Shown: positions 53,764 through 63,660 of the stretch, piece by piece
How the letters are laid out: every line of letters starts with the position of its first letter
How positions within the stretch are numbered: the stretch's first letter is position 1
Assembly (NCBI RefSeq): GCF_029203305.1
Contig: NC_089467.1
Location: 248,001 to 312,000, forward strand
Length of the DNA: 64,000 nucleotides
Reading direction: 5' to 3'
From: Yamadazyma tenuis
Taxonomy: Eukaryota; Ascomycota; Pichiomycetes; Serinales; Debaryomycetaceae
Notes under the pieces: model-generated
Told to the model about the DNA's origin: nothing
Database searches by the model: none
Seen by the model: the letters and a program-made list of their open reading frames with translations, nothing else
Made by a program: the position numbers and the translations under genes

Positions 53764-55944
53764 CTACACCAACTTGTTGTCTCTTCTCTTTTCGTCTCTT
53801 AAGTCAGCCAATTGCTTGACGACGGTTTCGAATGCAACAGTTTCGTTCTTACCTTGGTCTTCTTGAATATCTCTGTTTCTCACATTGACACTATTCTCTT
53901 GCTGTTCTTGTTCACCGACAATGAAAATGAAGTTATATTTGTACAATTGCCCGGTTCTCACCTTCTTCTGCAAAGTGTTACCGGTGACATCCACGTCGGC
54001 ATAGAACCCGTACTTCTTGACTAATTGTTCTTTCAAAGATTCGGCATATTCGTTGTATTTAACCCCGACAGGCACAACCAACACTTGTCTTGGAGAGATC
54101 CAGAATGGCCATTTACCCTTGAAATGTTCAATCAAAATGGCAGTCATTCTCTCAATAGAACCCAAAATAGCTCTGTGGATCATTACTGGTCTGGAAACAC
54201 TATTTTGCTTATCGTTGGTTTCAGACTTGAATTCCAACTCGAATCTTTGAGGCAATTGGAAATCCAATTGTATAGTGGCACATTGGAACGATCTGTTCAA
54301 GGCGTCACTGATCATAATATCGATCTTTGGACCATAGAAAGCACCATCACCAGGGTTTACTTCCCATTTGCCTTTACCCAAGAATTCGTTCAATTGATTT
54401 TCCAACTTGGCTTCAGCCTTGTTCCAGGTTTCTAATTCTCCCACATATTTGTCAGGTCTGGTACTTAATTTCATTTCGAATTCGAAACCAAAGATACCAT
54501 AAACTCTGTTCAAGAATTCAAAACAACCCTTGATTTCTTGTTCGATTTGATCTTCAGTACAGAAAATATGGGCATCATCTTGTTGGAAACGACGGACTCT
54601 AGTCAAACCAGATAATGCACCGCTAAATTCATTTCTGTGAATCACACCAAAGTCAGCAACACGCCAAGGTAATTCTCTATAAGATCTTTCTCTAGACTTG
54701 AACATAAGACAATGACCAGGACAGTTCATTGGTTTTAAACCAAAGGTGTCCTTTTCCACATCGAAGGTGAACATGTTTTCTTTGTAGTTGCCCCAATGAC
54801 CAGAAGTTTCCCACAACTTGGAGTTGTACATGTTTGGAGTGATGACTTCTTCAAAACCTCTTTGTCTGTATTCACTTCTGAGCATTTCACACAAACCATT
54901 GTAGATTCTGGCACCGTGAGGCAACCAGAACGCACTACCTGGAGACATTTCATGGAAAAGGAACAATTCTTGTTCTTTACCAATCTTTCTATGATCTCTT
55001 TCACTGGCTTCTTTCAAAAACTGCAAGTGCTCAGTCATCAACTTCTTGTCAGGGAAAGAAACACCGTACACTCTTTGCAAAGAGTCGTTGGCAGAATCAC
55101 CCAAAAAGTATGAAGATGAGGACTTCAACACTTTGAAAGCTTTAATTCTACCTGTGTGTGGAATATGAGGACCCAAGCACAAGTCAATCAATGGCCCACA
55201 TCTGTACACAGTAGTGGAAGTGCCATCCGGGACTTTTTCTTGGATAAACTGCACCTTGTATTTGTTGTAGGCGAACATTTCCAATAATTGTTCTTTAGTC
55301 ATTTCTAACCTAACAAACTTCTGCTTTTCCTTAATACCCTTGGTAGCAACTTTTTCCAAGTTGGCGAAATCAGCTTGGGAAACAACCCCTTCTCCGTTGT
55401 TGATAGACATGTCGTAGAAAAATCCATCGCTGGTTGGTGGACCATATGACAAATGACTTCCCAAGTGGCATTCACAAGCTTCTCCCAAAACGTGAGCAGA
55501 AGAGTGCCAGAACACCTGTTTACCTTCGGGATGGTCGAAATCCAAGAACTCCAACGCGACATCATCTTCCAAAGGTCTACTTAAGTCCCATAACTGACCA
55601 TTAATTTTGGCAATAACTTGTCTTTCACTGAAAGACTTTCCAATGTCATTGGCAATGTCGATTGGGCTGGTTTCGTACGCCTTTCCGATTCTGATGGAAC
55701 CATCTTTCAAGGTGATTTTGATGTCCTTACGTTCCTTTGTGCTGATTTTCTCATCGTACTGGGCCTTCAATTCATCGAACATCTTGATACGTGAGTCAAT
55801 GAAATCGGGTTGAGGGTGCAACAATAAAGGGTCCCTTTTAGGAGCCTTAGCATCAGCCGATTTAACAGGTTTGGAAGCAGGGACCTGAGGCTTGTCACCC
55901 TCCACCGACAACGCTTCTACTTTATTTTCAAGTTCACTGGACAT
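53764..55944 (-). CDS. THS1: Cytosolic threonyl-tRNA synthetase
   Basis: A 726-residue class II synthetase. An N-terminal TGS domain (about 65-125) is followed by the editing domain with [12 protein letters not shown] and the zinc motif region. The catalytic core shows [10 protein letters not shown] and motif 2 [12 protein letters not shown]. The anticodon-binding domain is at the C-terminus ([14 protein letters not shown]). The ATG at 55944 ([13 protein letters not shown]) fits S. cerevisiae Ths1 (734). The frame is open for another 39 codons upstream from a GTG. Confidence 0.97.
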   Translation of the reverse strand: MSSELENKVEALSVEGDKPQVPASKPVKSADAKAPKRDPLLLHPQPDFIDSRIKMFDELKAQYDEKISTKERKDIKITLKDGSIRIGKAYETSPIDIANDIGKSFSERQVIAKINGQLWDLSRPLEDDVALEFLDFDHPEGKQVFWHSSAHVLGEACECHLGSHLSYGPPTSDGFFYDMSINNGEGVVSQADFANLEKVATKGIKEKQKFVRLEMTKEQLLEMFAYNKYKVQFIQEKVPDGTSTTVYRCGPLIDLCLGPHIPHTGRIKAFKVLKSSSSYFLGDSANDSLQRVYGVSFPDKKLMTEHLQFLKEASERDHRKIGKEQELFLFHEMSPGSAFWLPHGARIYNGLCEMLRSEYRQRGFEEVITPNMYNSKLWETSGHWGNYKENMFTFDVEKDTFGLKPMNCPGHCLMFKSRERSYRELPWRVADFGVIHRNEFSGALSGLTRVRRFQQDDAHIFCTEDQIEQEIKGCFEFLNRVYGIFGFEFEMKLSTRPDKYVGELETWNKAEAKLENQLNEFLGKGKWEVNPGDGAFYGPKIDIMISDALNRSFQCATIQLDFQLPQRFELEFKSETNDKQNSVSRPVMIHRAILGSIERMTAILIEHFKGKWPFWISPRQVLVVPVGVKYNEYAESLKEQLVKKYGFYADVDVTGNTLQKKVRTGQLYKYNFIFIVGEQEQQENSVNVRNRDIQEDQGKNETVAFETVVKQLADLRDEKRRDNKLV

Positions 55945-56117
55945 GTTTCCTGTGGTGAGATGTGACAGACGTGTTGAATTTTTTTTGGGTGAGAATGAGT
56001 AACTGAAAGTATGAAATGAGGGCGTGCGAAAACATACGGCGGGGGGACAGAAAGTACGCACAGTTTAGCTCGCGACTTTTGGTCTTGGTTGATGGGAACG
56101 GCAGTTAACGGTGGTTT

Positions 56118-56690
56118 ATGGTGCAACATCACAACGAACGCATACTTCACATTGCCGACAAGATAAGAGCTATATCGCGAGAAAATGATCGGATATTGCT
56201 CAACAAGCGGGCCAATCTTAATAGTCTTGAAGCCCATATGAGTAGACTTCAATCGAATCGAATAGTGGAGGACTCACTAAACAACATATCCAGACAGTTG
56301 AATTCTTTACTCAGCGATCTCAAGAAGAAAAGCAGTCTGGCCAGTGAACCAAGCACCCATACGAAGTTCATTTCGTCAGAGTCTCGTGAGAGAATGGCAG
56401 TGTTTGAAGATATGAATGAGGATATGGATGAGGAGTTTGAGAATGTTGAAGGTAGTGACAATGATACTCGCACTGGCTACAGTGAAGAAGGTGAGCCGCT
56501 CGAGCAAATTGGCCAATTGAGCGGATACTTGAACTCCACGGCTTCATTCGATCAGAAGCACGAATTTAACGATATTTTGCGCAGTGCTTATGATTTAGTA
56601 CAGACTTTACCAGATAATGGCAGGGGCAACAGACCGTTGAACGAGTTTATTGCCAGTCTAGAGCCGTGTATTGGGTCGTTTACCACATAA
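56118..56690 (+). CDS. Unknown coiled-coil protein
   Basis: A 190-residue protein I do not recognise. Residues 1-75 are strongly helical and heptad-like (ERILHIADKIRAISREND, NNISRQLNSLLSDLKKK). Residues 90-125 are very acidic (EDMNEDMDEEFENVE). The C-terminal 60 residues form another likely helical part. It has no signal peptide or membrane segment. Small kinetochore, spindle-pole or autophagy subunits have such make-up, but that is only a guess. It shares a 173-bp divergent promoter with THS1. Confidence 0.6.
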   Translation: MVQHHNERILHIADKIRAISRENDRILLNKRANLNSLEAHMSRLQSNRIVEDSLNNISRQLNSLLSDLKKKSSLASEPSTHTKFISSESRERMAVFEDMNEDMDEEFENVEGSDNDTRTGYSEEGEPLEQIGQLSGYLNSTASFDQKHEFNDILRSAYDLVQTLPDNGRGNRPLNEFIASLEPCIGSFTT

Positions 56691-56831
56691 CAATAGTAGA
56701 CATATACATAGAAATAGACCCTTGGCGATAGTAGACATTTACACGAAATAGACACTCAGCTAGACATCTTGACATCCGCTGTTCCAAATATATTTATTCT
56801 TACTAGTCTTCTATTTACATGAACCTCTCCA

Positions 56832-57230
56832 TCAAAACGTCTTAGGAGCCAATGTGGCAATTTTGGTGTACTTGGAGTTTCTCAACTCTTGTGCTACCAC
56901 AGATGATACTCTGGTACCCAAAGGATCTCCATTCTTGTTCACCAATACACACGCATTATCATCGAAGCGAATGGTCGAGCCATCTGGTCTTCTGAATGGA
57001 GCCTTTGTTCTCACGACCACGGCCCTGCAGATGTCTCTTCTTTTAACTCTGTTATTGGCGGACAGCCCAGTAATCTCTGCCGTCAAAGGTCTGGCTTGTT
57101 TGACCACCACCGTGATTTCGTCGCCCACCTTAGCAAAGTTTCTAGGCCCATGCCGCAAAACCTTAATACATTCCACTACCTGGGCTCCACTATTGTCTAT
57201 CACGTTTAATAAAGACTTCAAGTAAATCAT
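56832..57230 (-). CDS. MRPL38: Mitochondrial ribosomal protein uL14m
   Basis: A 132-residue uL14 protein. It begins MIYLKSLLNVIDNSGAQVVEC and contains VGDEITVVVKQA and the FDDNACVLVNKNGDPLGTRV block of all L14 proteins. The direct start, without a long presequence, is normal for yeast Mrpl38 (138 aa). It is not the cytosolic uL14, which lacks this N-terminus. The start-to-start gap to the divergent neighbour is only 60 bp. Confidence 0.94.
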   Translation of the reverse strand: MIYLKSLLNVIDNSGAQVVECIKVLRHGPRNFAKVGDEITVVVKQARPLTAEITGLSANNRVKRRDICRAVVVRTKAPFRRPDGSTIRFDDNACVLVNKNGDPLGTRVSSVVAQELRNSKYTKIATLAPKTF

Positions 57231-57290
57231 CTTCACACCTCTAACTATCTGAAAATTTTTTGATCAAAGCGCGGAACGCTTTTGAGGCCT

Positions 57291-57893
57291 ATGGCTGGTA
57301 TATGGAAGATTCGTTGTTTAAGCAGATTGGGTCATTGGAAGCCAGTCTGGCATTCTCTAAATGTACACAGATACTCCACAGGTACACAGGCATCCGAAAA
57401 TATCAATTGGTATTGCTCCGATATCGTGAAGCTTAGAGGATCTGAATTCCAAGGAAGACACATACAAGTGCACAGTGAACAAGAGGTTAAGGAAGCACTC
57501 AAACTATTTGCACAAGAGCACAAACGGGTCATGAAGAAGGCTTCACATCCTGCCATATATGCCTGGAGAACAGGCGAGAAGGTGGAATTGTCAGAGGAAG
57601 AAATCCTTCAAAACACATTAAATCCTGACTCCAAGCAGTTGAAGAAGAAGAAAAAGGGAATAGAACCATCCAAGTTGCATAAATACATCAATGTGTCCCA
57701 AGGAGTTGAAGACGGCGGTGAACGGCGTTCGGGGCAGGATTTGTTCAGACGAGTCATTCAACGATATGAGCTCTATAATGTTCTAGTGATCGTTTCCAGG
57801 TGGATGAGAGGCAGTACTATAGGTCCTAGCCGATTCAAGTGCATTGGAGATGCTGGAACCGATAGTGTTAGGAAAGGAGGGTTGATACTGTGA
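57291..57893 (+). CDS. IMPACT/UPF0029-family protein, YDL177C-like, probably mitochondrial
   Basis: A 200-residue protein. The UPF0029 (IMPACT) domain covers about 45-200: FQGRHIQVHSEQEV, SHPAIYAWR and the C-terminal RWMRGSTIGPSRFKCI. IMPACT/Yih1 proteins use an extra RWD domain to compete for Gcn1; that domain is absent here, as in YDL177C (170 aa), whose role is unknown. The first 30 residues are basic and aromatic with no acidic residue, like a mitochondrial presequence. A Lys-rich loop (KQLKKKKKG) interrupts the domain. The start is the ATG at 57291. Confidence 0.8.
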   Translation: MAGIWKIRCLSRLGHWKPVWHSLNVHRYSTGTQASENINWYCSDIVKLRGSEFQGRHIQVHSEQEVKEALKLFAQEHKRVMKKASHPAIYAWRTGEKVELSEEEILQNTLNPDSKQLKKKKKGIEPSKLHKYINVSQGVEDGGERRSGQDLFRRVIQRYELYNVLVIVSRWMRGSTIGPSRFKCIGDAGTDSVRKGGLIL

Positions 57894-58077
57894 AGAATTC
57901 ATTGAATTTAAATTTGCATCTCCACAGTTCACAAACGGTTATTTATGACTCAAATTGCACGACTTATCGGAATCAAAAAATTTTCAATACAGAAAAATTA
58001 AATTGAAACAAAAGGACTTGATAAACCCTTGTAAACTATATCATCGAATCCCCAGTTTTTCCGTTGTTCCCTCTACT

Positions 58078-59673
58078 ATGATTGGTCTTAGAAGATTGAC
58101 ATCGGTTGTTCGTCCTGTGGGTTCCCGGATTGTCAAAACAGGTGTGTGCAAACCTTTTTATAGTCTCAGCAGAGTCAACTTGTACTCCACTAAAACTGTC
58201 CAATTGACGGCTGACACTTACAAGGACAAAGTGAGTAGATCTCCAGACTTCAAAAAGTTGGAAGTCGCCGATATCGACTATTTCAAGAGCGTGTTGAACG
58301 ATTCCAACAGTATACTCACGGATGAAGACGACTTACTGTTTTACAATGAAGATTGGATGAGAAAGTACAGAGGTCAATCCAAACTTGTATTAAAACCCAG
58401 AAATGCTGAACAGGTGAGCCAAATCTTGAAATACTGTAATGAGAAGAAGTTGGCCGTTGTTCCCCAAGGTGGAAACACCGGTTTAGTGGGAGGTTCTATT
58501 CCTATCTTTGATGAGATTATTATTTCTGTGGCCAGCATAAACAAAATTAGACACTTTGACAATGTTAGTGGGATATTGAAATGTGATGCCGGTGTGATTT
58601 TAGAGAACGCAGACAATTATTTGGGACAACAAGGATACATTTTCCCTCTTGATTTAGGAGCTAAAGGGTCTTGTCATGTGGGAGGAGTTGTTGCTACCAA
58701 CGCGGGAGGTTTGAGATTATTGAGATATGGTTCTCTTCACGGGAGCGTTTTGGGATTGGAAGTGGTTTTGCCAGATGGTACCATCTATAACTCAATGAAC
58801 TCCTTGAGAAAGGACAACACTGGTTTCGACTTGAAACAATTATTTATTGGTTCCGAAGGATCTATTGGAATAATCACCGGAGTTTCTATCTTATGTCCTT
58901 CCAGACCTAACTCGTTCAACGTTGCTTTATTGGGAGTGTCAAGCTATGAAACTGTCCAAAAGGTGTTTGTGGAGACTAGAAAGGAGTTGGGAGAGATTTT
59001 GTCTGCCTTCGAGTTCATGGATGGAAAGTCCCAAATCTTGACCGGAAGATACTTAAAATTGGACCACCCAATCGAGAGTGCTGAATTCCCATTTTACATT
59101 CTCATTGAGACTAGTGGTTCCAATAAGGAGCATGATGACGAAAAATTGGAAACTTTCTTGGGTAATCAGATGGAAAATGGATTGGTTGAAGATGGTATCA
59201 TTGCCCAGGATGAAGCTCAGGTAAAGAGTTTGTGGAGCTGGAGAGAATCACTTCCTGAAGCCAGTAATTCTGCTGGAGGAGTGTATAAGTACGACGTTTC
59301 ATTGCCTTTGAGTGACTTATACGGTTTAGTCGATGCTGCTGGTGAAAAGTTGGCTGAAGCTGGTTTGGTAGATATGGACGATGAATCGAAACCAGTGGTG
59401 GGGGCTGTTGGATATGGACACGTTGGAGACGGAAACTTGCACTTGAATGTGTGTGTTAGAGAATATTCCAAGAAGGTCGAGGAGGTATTAGAGCCTTTTG
59501 TATACGAATGGATTCAACAACACAAGGGTTCTATTTCTGCTGAACATGGTTTGGGTTTTCAAAAGAAGAATTACATTGGATACACCAAGAATGAAAATGA
59601 AATCAAATTAATGAAACAATTGAAGGCCCACTATGATCCAAACGGTATTATGAATCCATACAAGTACATATAA
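58078..59673 (+). CDS. DLD2: D-2-hydroxyglutarate/D-lactate dehydrogenase Dld2-type
   Basis: A 531-residue FAD-linked oxidase with a mitochondrial presequence (1-40). The FAD-binding PCMH domain has [12 protein letters not shown] and [21 protein letters not shown]. The C-terminal domain carries the metal-site [13 protein letters not shown] and [11 protein letters not shown]. Dld2 transfers electrons from D-2-hydroxyglutarate to pyruvate in yeast. The length equals S. cerevisiae Dld2 (530). Codon 87 (58336-58338) is CTG in DDL-x-FYNEDWM, where S. cerevisiae has Ser. Confidence 0.94.
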   Translation: MIGLRRLTSVVRPVGSRIVKTGVCKPFYSLSRVNLYSTKTVQLTADTYKDKVSRSPDFKKLEVADIDYFKSVLNDSNSILTDEDDLLFYNEDWMRKYRGQSKLVLKPRNAEQVSQILKYCNEKKLAVVPQGGNTGLVGGSIPIFDEIIISVASINKIRHFDNVSGILKCDAGVILENADNYLGQQGYIFPLDLGAKGSCHVGGVVATNAGGLRLLRYGSLHGSVLGLEVVLPDGTIYNSMNSLRKDNTGFDLKQLFIGSEGSIGIITGVSILCPSRPNSFNVALLGVSSYETVQKVFVETRKELGEILSAFEFMDGKSQILTGRYLKLDHPIESAEFPFYILIETSGSNKEHDDEKLETFLGNQMENGLVEDGIIAQDEAQVKSLWSWRESLPEASNSAGGVYKYDVSLPLSDLYGLVDAAGEKLAEAGLVDMDDESKPVVGAVGYGHVGDGNLHLNVCVREYSKKVEEVLEPFVYEWIQQHKGSISAEHGLGFQKKNYIGYTKNENEIKLMKQLKAHYDPNGIMNPYKYI

Positions 59674-59705
59674 GTGTATATTTAAATGGCTAATAATTTA
59701 TTCAA

Positions 59706-61907
59706 CTACAATTTAGTTTCTTTTCTGAAAAGAGAACCTTCTGTGTATAATTCACCCAATGGGTCTTTAAAGAATCTTTTGGCCAAAGGTCTTTTAATCT
59801 TCATTGTAGGAGTGATAATATCGTCTTCAAGTTTCAAAGGTTCCACCATCAATTTGATATTGTTAAGCTTTTCAAACCCTTGTAACAAGTTCTTGGTAGA
59901 GGCATTCATTTGCTTCAAGAACTCGGTTTTAATGGCCTTCTCGTTCATCTTTTCCAACAACTCTTCATTTGAAGAAACATCAATGTTGAAGTTCTTCTTC
60001 AACCAAGGTTTAGAGGTCTCTAACTCAATACCTAAAATACCCACCAAATAGGACTCAGTGGATTCACCATGAGCAAATGCCTGGGCAACCAATGGGAAAC
60101 AAGACAAGTATATGTTCTCGATCTTTTCTGGGGTAATATACTCACCTTGAGCCAATTTGAAAAAGTTCTTAACTCTATCAATGATGGTAATTCTTCCAGT
60201 GGTGCCATTGATTTCAGCAATGTCACCAGTTGAAAACCAACCGTCCTCAGATAATGCCTTGGAAGTTTCTTCTGGGTTCTTGTAGTACTCTTTGAAAATC
60301 TGAGGACCTCTTAATTGCAATTCTCCTCTAGGACCATTTTTGTCCTTAGCATAGTAGTTCATTTCAGGTACCTCTCTAACTCTCATCTCACAGGTGATCG
60401 AAGGAGCTCCACATGAACCTGGCTCACTGTCATAGTTGGGAGATGCACATACTCCAGCAAACGACTCAGTCAATCCATAACCTTGAGCAATTCCGATATT
60501 CAAGATGGCCTTCAAGAACTTAATGGTATCTGGAGCAATGGGAGCCGATCCAGAACTAAAGGCACCGATGTTTTCAAACCCAACCTTTTTACGAACCAAA
60601 TTAATCAACCTATCATAGAAAAAGTGTCTTCCTTCATTACCATCACCTTGGGATTGTTTTTCCATCTTGTAGTTAACAGCAGCGGTGAACAACTTCAGCA
60701 AAAGAGGCTTATCAGGGTTGTTGACGGTTTGGTTTTTCAAAGCTGCTTCTAACTTGGTCAACACCCTAGGAACCAACATTAGGAGATGAGGCTTCAAGGC
60801 TTTGACATCTTCCAACAACGACAAAGGAGATGGTGTTGAAGGAAAACCAATTTCGTACCCTCTAAACATTCCATAGTTAAGGTTCATTCTTTCATAGATA
60901 TGGGCTAATGGCAAAAAGTTGTAGTATCTGATCTTTTCAAGTCTAGCAGCAGTAAGGTTTTTGGCAAGACAAAAGGTGGCCGAGGCAACACCATTTCTAT
61001 GAGTCAAAACAACCCCCTTTGGATTAGCTCCCGTGGTACCCGAAGTAAAACTCACCATATAAATATTTTCTGGTTTTGGTGGGATATCGGGTCTCCAATT
61101 GAGTTCTCCCAACTTGATCACCTGATTGAAGTCATAAAGCATGATATTATTTGCTTTTGCGTACTGATGAAGGGATCTATCATTGGAAGAGGGGTTCTGC
61201 AAGTCCAACAGATCCATGGACACCAAGGTGATCAAGTCCCGCAATTCGTCTGGATGCTGTTTCTTCAAATCGATCAACAATTTCAACTTGTCCTTCGAAC
61301 ACACAATCATTGGAGATTTTGTCAACCCCAAAATGTACTTGGTGGTGGTGGGGCCCAACGTATCATACAAAGCTGTGTTACAAATGGAGTAATTAACACA
61401 TGCCAAGTCGGTTAAAGCCCATTCTCTTCTGTTGGAAGAAAAGATCGAAATGAAAAAAGTTTCGTCCAAGTTGGCAACGTACTTTTCGTGATTGTCGATC
61501 TTCTCTTGGACTTCGTCACTGGGGCGAAATGGACTGTTGTTTAACACATACAAGAATCCAGCTCCCAATTGTTTCTTCAATTGGTTGATTTGTCCATATG
61601 TTTCCCATACATATTCACCTCTGGAACCATCATCTAAAACTTCTCTGACTCCAAAAGACTTTTCTTGGGAGTGCAAGGCTACACAGTGGTTAAACAAGGC
61701 ATAGTATGTATCTAAGCTTGGATGAGGGGTTTCTCTTAATTTTCCTCCAAAGTTGTCTTGAACAAAAGAGTTGATGTAGATCGGAGAATAACCAGCTTCT
61801 TCAGTGTGGGGAACAGGCCTGGAGTTTGCAAGAGAAAGCTCTCCTAGAGGTACGGAGGCTTCCACCAATTCTTCCACATACTTGGTTTCATCGACAGCAA
61901 GAGACAT
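59706..61907 (-). CDS. FAA2: Acyl-CoA synthetase, Faa2-type (peroxisomal)
   Basis: A 733-residue ANL-family ligase activating medium- to long-chain fatty acids. The ATP motif is SFTSGTTGANPKG, with one extra residue before PKG compared with the usual GTTGxPKG. YGLTESFAGVC, DGWFSTGD and DRVKNFFKLAQGEYI follow. The C-terminus ENKE-like KETKL ends in TKL, a variant PTS1; S. cerevisiae Faa2 ends in EKL. The length and C-terminal region fit Faa2 (744) rather than Faa1/Faa4. CTG-clade yeasts have several FAA2 copies. The start is the ATG at 61907. Confidence 0.88.
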   Translation of the reverse strand: MSLAVDETKYVEELVEASVPLGELSLANSRPVPHTEEAGYSPIYINSFVQDNFGGKLRETPHPSLDTYYALFNHCVALHSQEKSFGVREVLDDGSRGEYVWETYGQINQLKKQLGAGFLYVLNNSPFRPSDEVQEKIDNHEKYVANLDETFFISIFSSNRREWALTDLACVNYSICNTALYDTLGPTTTKYILGLTKSPMIVCSKDKLKLLIDLKKQHPDELRDLITLVSMDLLDLQNPSSNDRSLHQYAKANNIMLYDFNQVIKLGELNWRPDIPPKPENIYMVSFTSGTTGANPKGVVLTHRNGVASATFCLAKNLTAARLEKIRYYNFLPLAHIYERMNLNYGMFRGYEIGFPSTPSPLSLLEDVKALKPHLLMLVPRVLTKLEAALKNQTVNNPDKPLLLKLFTAAVNYKMEKQSQGDGNEGRHFFYDRLINLVRKKVGFENIGAFSSGSAPIAPDTIKFLKAILNIGIAQGYGLTESFAGVCASPNYDSEPGSCGAPSITCEMRVREVPEMNYYAKDKNGPRGELQLRGPQIFKEYYKNPEETSKALSEDGWFSTGDIAEINGTTGRITIIDRVKNFFKLAQGEYITPEKIENIYLSCFPLVAQAFAHGESTESYLVGILGIELETSKPWLKKNFNIDVSSNEELLEKMNEKAIKTEFLKQMNASTKNLLQGFEKLNNIKLMVEPLKLEDDIITPTMKIKRPLAKRFFKDPLGELYTEGSLFRKETKL

Positions 61908-62583
61908 CGTATGATATGAATAAGTTAAATATGAGATGATGGTTTCGAATCTGGGGAAATGCAGATTTATATAGGGTGCGTTGGTGCCCACCTCGGTTTA
62001 AATCATATGCCGGACTTATTTAAATGTGGAGAATCAATTTCTTACTTTGAAGGGAAGGACCATTTTTGACTCCGATTTATCTCCGATAAGCTACGGCCGA
62101 TATGATGAATATATGGTTTTGGTGTTGATGTCTACTAATAACCAGCTACTACCTGCACGGGTGGTGTAGGATGCCAGCTATTCGTTATAGATGACAAGGC
62201 CCTGGAAGCTGGCCCCCATAATAGCTGTTCTGGCCCAAAAGACGACCTTCTCATCCAAATCTGTGTACATCTGTACCTTAACAGAGCCTGAGATACCAAT
62301 TTACTATGATCCCTACCTGAGCAGCTGCAAAATCACATTTTTGACTTTTTGATTTTTGCACATTCTAGCGCATACGTGTATGCAGGTTAGAAGACGCCAT
62401 AATTATCTCCGATGTTACCTCCGGAGTGGCTGGAATATTTATAAGCATTTACACTTATGTGCAGGTTCACAGACGCCAGAATTATCTCTGCAGATACCAG
62501 AATTATCTCCGATGTTAGCTCCGCAGAGGCTGGAATATTTAAAACCATCGACAGAGCCTACGAAACTTTTTTAAAAAGTAGGC
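61908..62583. promoter_or_regulatory. Divergent promoter with duplicated elements
   Basis: A 676-bp region between FAA2 and the flavoprotein gene. CCTCGG at 61991-61996, 84 bp from the FAA2 start, matches the core of fungal FarA/Ctf1 fatty-acid response sites. ATCTCCGAT occurs three times (about 62079, 62405 and 62507). A segment of about 65 bp is duplicated (62379-62442 and 62459-62543). Confidence 0.5.
62379..62543. repeat. Imperfect direct duplication in promoter
   Basis: Copy A (62379-62442) and copy B (62459-62543) share GCAGGTT, AGACGCCA, AATTATCTCCGATGTTA, and GGCTGGAATATTTA in the same order. Copy B has a further internal 20-bp duplication of CAGA..CCAGAATTATCT. Confidence 0.85.
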
Positions 62584-63660
62584 ATGTCTACCGTCGTTAT
62601 TATTGGATCTAGTTTCGCCGGTCTTGCGATCGCCAGAATCTTCGCCAAATTGGACAATTCGTTCAAAATCACCTTCATCTCCCCAAGTGATAAGTTTTAC
62701 CCCGTGCCCTTGACACCAAAGCTCGCGGTTGACACATCTCATGTTATACTTGAAGAAATCAACTCCACAATTTTGAAGGACTCTCCTGCCAAGTTCATCA
62801 AGGGCTTGGTCCTTGAAATCGACCCTCTGAAGAACCAGGTTATCACCACCGCTGAGGAAAAGATTGTCAAATACGATTATCTCTTCATCGCATCCGGAAC
62901 CAAAACCAATAATCATGCTTTCAAATGCTACGACTCACTCGACAAGAGTGTGGCTGCCTTGAAAGCCATAGAGGAGGGTCTTGCAACCGCCAAGAAGGTT
63001 GCTGTAATTGGTGGAGGTCCTACTGGCATTGAGATGGCAGCTGAGGCAATCGATAGATTTTCAGACCTCAAGGTTGACTTATACACGGGGACTGAACATC
63101 CAGCAATGTTCTTTGGCCAGCGTAGAAGACTTGGGACTGAGACCAAGTTGGCCACGATTGGTGTCAATGTCATCAACGGCAAGTATGTTAAGGAATTTAG
63201 TACTACGTCTCTTGTGGTTGATGGTAAGACCGTTGACTACGATTTAGTGATTGACTGTACTGGAGGTAAGCCAAACTCGGAATTCATTCCTGCTGAGCTT
63301 TTGGATGATAAGGGAAGATTGATCACCAACGAGTATTTCCAGACTAAGTATGACAACATCTACGGGTTTGGAGATATTGTGGCTATCACCCCAAACACCA
63401 TCTCAGAATTGGTGATTTATCTGGCTAAGACCCTCAAGCTGGTGATTCAAGTAGATATCTTGAAGCAGAAAACCAAGAAGATCCCTTACGGTAACAAAAA
63501 GGGAACTCTTGTCATTATGATCCCAATTACCAATAGAATGGGTGTGGGTGAAGCATTTGGATTCCCTATTCCTTCTTGGATCATTGCTTGGTACAAAGGT
63601 AAAGGAACTACTGAAGAGAAAGCCCATCACTTGCTTGGCTTTTTCGATAGACTCCCTTAA
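62584..63660 (+). CDS. AIF/AMID/FSP1-like FAD-dependent oxidoreductase
   Basis: A 358-residue pyridine nucleotide-disulfide oxidoreductase-type flavoprotein. FAD binding is in VVIIGSSFAG (4-13), NAD(P)H binding in VAVIGGGPTGIEMA (about 139-152) and the second FAD motif in IYGFGDI (about 259-265). The size and lack of a C-terminal extension resemble AMID/FSP1 and fungal Aif1-like proteins, which reduce quinones using NAD(P)H. The first FAD motif has Ser-Ser-Phe in the place of GxGxxG's second Gly region, as in AMID proteins. No mitochondrial presequence is seen. Confidence 0.82.
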   Translation: MSTVVIIGSSFAGLAIARIFAKLDNSFKITFISPSDKFYPVPLTPKLAVDTSHVILEEINSTILKDSPAKFIKGLVLEIDPLKNQVITTAEEKIVKYDYLFIASGTKTNNHAFKCYDSLDKSVAALKAIEEGLATAKKVAVIGGGPTGIEMAAEAIDRFSDLKVDLYTGTEHPAMFFGQRRRLGTETKLATIGVNVINGKYVKEFSTTSLVVDGKTVDYDLVIDCTGGKPNSEFIPAELLDDKGRLITNEYFQTKYDNIYGFGDIVAITPNTISELVIYLAKTLKLVIQVDILKQKTKKIPYGNKKGTLVIMIPITNRMGVGEAFGFPIPSWIIAWYKGKGTTEEKAHHLLGFFDRLP

